64,000 bases of DNA from Siphonodentalium dalli. Taxonomy: Eukaryota > Mollusca > Scaphopoda > Gadilida > Siphonodentaliidae. Location of the stretch: the NCBI GenBank assembly GCA_032622095.1, contig CP136066.1, positions 92,405,319 through 92,469,318 on the forward strand, in the 5' to 3' direction. The notes under the pieces are model-generated. The model saw only the letters and a program-made list of their open reading frames with translations, searched no databases and was not told the origin of the DNA. The position numbers and the translations under genes were made by a program. Shown here piece after piece: positions 60,406 to 64,000 of this stretch (within the stretch, counting starts at the first letter, position 1; the number at the start of each line of letters is the position of its first letter).

Positions 60406-61180
60406 ATTTATTATTAATAGTATGTATTATCATTCTGACAAACTCCTGTGGCACAAGTTGATCTGATTAGTACTTTGTGCGACCCACTGTAGATGCTTTT
60501 GACTGAGGGAAAGTATACCATATCACAGTAGCCATGGAACCCGACCAACAACTTCCCCCAATGAATAAATCAATAATTACAACCACTGATTAATCATTTA
60601 AGGAAGCCATCGATCAAGTTTCATAATTCTATGACGGTTAGTGTTAGCCATATACAGTGATGCCGATACAAGTTTGCATACATGATTATATAATTTTGCT
60701 GCCCGTTACAGTTCTTTCATTGGTAATAGTAATACTCACATATAACTGCATAAGAACCATAATATTACACACATTGTACATACTAAGTTATGCATATAGA
60801 TATGTGTAATCAAGTAATTGCTTAAATTTGTTTGGGGTGGGGTGATGGTCCCCAAATTTCTTTTATTTATTAAAGATGCAGTTGTTTTGGCTTCCAGTCA
60901 CAACATTAGTATTAGGAGAATAAAAATAATTTATAAGCATTTAGATATGTTGAACGTATGACATCTGTATCTTTTGGAATAATATATAAAATATAAATGT
61001 TGATAGGCCCGTGGATATGTAGTGTTATGGATTTTGTTCCTAACTGGACTATTATTTATTTAAATATCTATTTGTTATTTATTTATGTATTTTAAAAAAA
61101 TTCTTATTATTATTATTTTATTTTTTTATTTTTTAACAATTACTATACACAGGCTGACACAGATCATGTTAACCTTATAT
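60406..61180. other. No gene seen
   Basis: AT-rich sequence with no coding or repeat assignment. Confidence 0.4.
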
Positions 61181-61181
61181 A

Positions 61182-61231
<50 letters not shown>

Positions 61232-61260
61232 CATATATACATATATTATTTATATTATAT
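61181..61260. repeat. (TA)n microsatellite with CATA interruptions
   Basis: A long ta run at about 61185-61216, continuing as imperfect tatatacatatata. The Tyr/Ile-rich 93-codon frame across it is an artefact. Confidence 0.9.
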
Positions 61261-61624
61261 TTATTTATTATTTAAATGTTTGTTTTGTTTTGTTTTTATT
61301 TTTATTTTTACAATTCATGATGTCATGAATGTCCTCTTAATTCTGACTTTAAAACAGATTTCATAAGAAGTGACTGGAAACCTAAATACACCCTTAGATG
61401 CTACATAATATTTTAATGTGATGGAACTTGTAATGGACAGCAAAAACACTAACATTTAATGCATAAAAAATTATGTGAATCCGTATAATATGGTGGGGTG
61501 ATGTTTACTAATTTTAATATGTAATCTATATGCGACTTACATGATTTTGTATTCATACATACACATGTATGCATATGTACACATGCATACACACATTTGC
61601 TTACACATTTGTACTCACACATAC

Positions 61625-63410
61625 ATCAAGTTGGGTGTTTAACCCAAACAGACTTAGTACAGTATAACTTTATGGATTATGTGATGTATAGTATAGTAAA
61701 TTCCACTAATAATTCCCAGAATTGCTTACATCAAACTGGGGGTTTTACTCAAAACATGATGCATAATAAAATTCCACAAATAATTCTCAGGATTTATGGC
61801 ACCTAGTTAGGGGTTTTTCCCAAACAGACTTAGTATAGTATAACTTTATGGATTATGTGATGTATAGTAAATTCCACAATTAATTCTTAGAATTTCTTAC
61901 AATAAGTTGGGGGTTTTAATCAAACTGACTTAGTACAGTATAGCTTTATGGATTATGTGATGTATAGTAAATTCTACAAATATTCTCAGAATGTTCACAA
62001 AAAATTGTGGGTTTTCCCAAACTGACTTAGTACAGTATAGCTTTATGGATTATGTGATGTATAGTAAATTCTACAATTAATTCTCAGAATTTCTTACAAT
62101 AAGTTGGGGGTTGTACTCATACAGACTTAGTACAGTATATATTTACGGATTATGAGATGTCTAGTAAATTCCATAAATAATTCTCAGAATTGCTTACATC
62201 AAATTGGGGGTTTTACTCAAAACGTGATGCATAATAAAATTCCACAAATAATTCTCAGAATTTATGGCACCAAGTTAGGGATTTTTCCCAAACAGACTTA
62301 GTATAGTATAACTTTATGGATTATGTGATGTATAGTAAATTCTACAATTAATTCTCAGAATTTCTTACAATAAGTTGGGGGTTGTACTCATACAGACTTA
62401 GTACAGTATATATTTATGGATTATGAGATGTCTAGTAAATTCCATAAATAATTCTCAGAATTGCTTATATCAAATTGGGGGTTTTACTCAAAACATGATG
62501 CATAATAAAATTCCACAAATAATTCTCAGAATTTATGGCACCAAGTTAGGGATTTTTCCCAAACAGACTTAGTATAGTATAACTTTATGGATTATGTGAT
62601 GTATAGTAAATTCCACAATTAATTCTTAGAATTTCTTACAATAAGTTGGGGGTTTTACTCAAACTGACTTAGTAAAGTATAGCTTTAAGATTATGTGATG
62701 TATAGTAAATTCTACAAATATTCTCAGAATTCTTACAAAAATTTGTGGGTTTTTCCCAAACTGACTTAGTACAGTATAGCTTTATGGATTATGTGATGTA
62801 TAGTAAATTCCACAATTAATTCTCAGAATTTCTTACAATAAGTTGGGATTTTACTCAAACAGACTTAGTACAGTATAGCTTTATGGATTATGTGATGTAT
62901 AGTAAATTCCACAAATAATTCTCAGAATTGCTTACATCAAATTGGGGGTTTTACTCAAACATGATTTATAATAAAATTCCACAAACAATTCTCAGAATTT
63001 ATGACACCGAGTTGGGGGTTTTACTTAAACAGACTTAGTATAGTATAGCTTTATGGATTATGTGATGTATAGTAAATTCTACAATTAATTCTCAGCATTT
63101 CTTACAATTAAGTTGGGGTTTTTTCCCAAACTGACTTAGTACCCAAACTGACTTAGTACAGTATAGATTTATGGATTATGAGATGTATAGTATATTCCAC
63201 AAATAATTCTCAGAATTTCTTACAATAAGTTGGGGGTTTTACTCAAATAGACTTAGTACAGTATAGCTTTATGGATTATGTGATGTCTAGTAAATTTCAC
63301 AAATAATTCTCAGAATTTCTTACAATAAGTTGGGGGTTTTACTCAAACAGACTTGCTACAGTATAGCTTTATGGATTATGCGGTGTATGATAAATTCCAC
63401 AAATAAATAT
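61625..63410. repeat. ~100-bp satellite array with higher-order organisation
   Basis: About 18-19 units. The main ~100-bp unit contains agacttagtacagtatagct, ttatggattatgtgatgtat, agtaaattccacaattaatt, ctcagaatttcttacaataa and gttgggggttttactcaaac. A shorter ~70-bp variant (atgatgcataataaaattcc ... atggcaccaagttaggga) lacks the first third. Around 61890-62640 the order long-long-short repeats with a ~270-bp period (gagatgtctag at about 62155 and 62425). The array ends with diverged units near 63410. Confidence 0.9.
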
Positions 63411-64000
63411 CATCTGAAGTTTGTGACATCAAGTCGGCAGATTTTGCTCAGATATAAGTAGTGCATTATATCTTTATGAATTCTGTGATTGAGGTATGTG
63501 CCATAGCAACTTTTTTGAGTCAACAGATTTTGTATGGTACATATTTAGATTTGTGTAATGAGATGGGGCTCGTTATTACCAATATGTTATTATTGTATAG
63601 AAAGTAATGAAATAGACATTATTCTGCCTAAGATATGACAGTTATTACAAAAACAATGTAAACAAAACATTGGTGTATACAATATGATGAAATGAATATT
63701 ATATAATAGATTTATTTACATTTATAGTCAATTTCTGCATAGCATTTGACAATACATGTGCATACACTACAGTATAATATTAGTGTTAGTAATATGTTCA
63801 AATATATTTGCCTTATTGTATATGGAATATGACAGTTATCAAATGTTTTTGTTTTTGTTTTTGTTTTTCACTTTTTGAGTAAAGAAAATTTAATATCTTA
63901 ATACATTCAGCAGTATTGCTAGTTTGAACATTTTTAATATAGTAAACAAATTAATGTTACTAATGGTAAAACATATACTATTTTGTTATTGGATAATTGA
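63411..64000. other. AT-rich flank of the satellite; no gene seen
   Basis: Contains a (GTTTTT)n run at about 63845-63869. The first ~60 bp look like a decayed satellite unit. Confidence 0.45.

Noticed and set aside
61085-61366. 93-codon Ile/Tyr-rich open frame
   Set aside because: Translation of the (TA)n microsatellite and AT-rich flank.

Overview
The window looks like nuclear DNA from an invertebrate animal. It is AT-rich, has spliced genes with canonical GT..AG introns, and is filled with non-LTR retrotransposon relics, palindromic MITEs, minisatellites and satellites. The retroelement types (a CR1/L2-like element with a 2A-like N-terminus and a jockey/I-type zinc-knuckle ORF1) and the divergent glutamate receptors suggest a marine invertebrate, perhaps a mollusc. 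That taxonomic call is inference only. Nothing suggests a prokaryote: no operons, no rRNA, no CRISPR.

The only genes I can assign belong to an ionotropic glutamate receptor (iGluR) family. The 3' end of one gene (second half of the ligand-binding domain, then M4 and tail) is on the + strand at 2816-3069 and 3896-4184. Copies of that last exon lie on the - strand at 11453-11744 (open and splice-competent) and 17270-17541 (broken). Two amino-terminal-domain exons of another receptor-like gene are on the + strand at 51964-52113 and 54908-55165, and that gene runs out of the window. A small secreted cysteine-rich gene is likely at 7529-8290, though its exon phases do not join directly.

Layout: 1-775 dispersed repeat R1; 1.4-2.35 kb DNA-transposon fragment; 2.8-4.2 kb iGluR 3' end; 5.5 kb reverse-transcriptase (RT) relic; 6.5-6.9 kb 39-bp minisatellite; 7.5-8.3 kb small gene; 9.5-18 kb palindromic MITEs around two reversed iGluR tail copies; 20.1-22.0 kb retroelement debris and a 459-codon RT remnant; 24.0-24.7 kb R1; 25-26.8 kb degenerate coding region (- strand); 27.85-28.4 kb foldback; 28.5-30 kb two tandem arrays; 34.7-35.3 kb RT relic; 35.87-43.43 kb a composite structure bounded by inverted tandem arrays; 43.6-44.1 kb RT relic; 44.2-46.4 kb CACTG-ended DNA transposon; 48-49 kb retroelement ORF1 relic; 52-55.2 kb iGluR 5' exons; 55.27-59.0 kb a nearly intact CR1/L2-like element antisense in the next intron; 61.6-63.4 kb higher-order satellite.

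The receptor exons appear to be a local family that duplicated in both orientations and was then broken up by transposons. The most unusual structure is at 35.87-43.43 kb. The same ~300-bp tandem unit forms both ends in inverted orientation, starting from the same outer sequence (GGTGTG..CTAATT), with a candidate target duplication outside it, nested foldback DNA, and four head-to-tail R1 units between. I could not run searches or alignments; all family assignments come from reading motifs.
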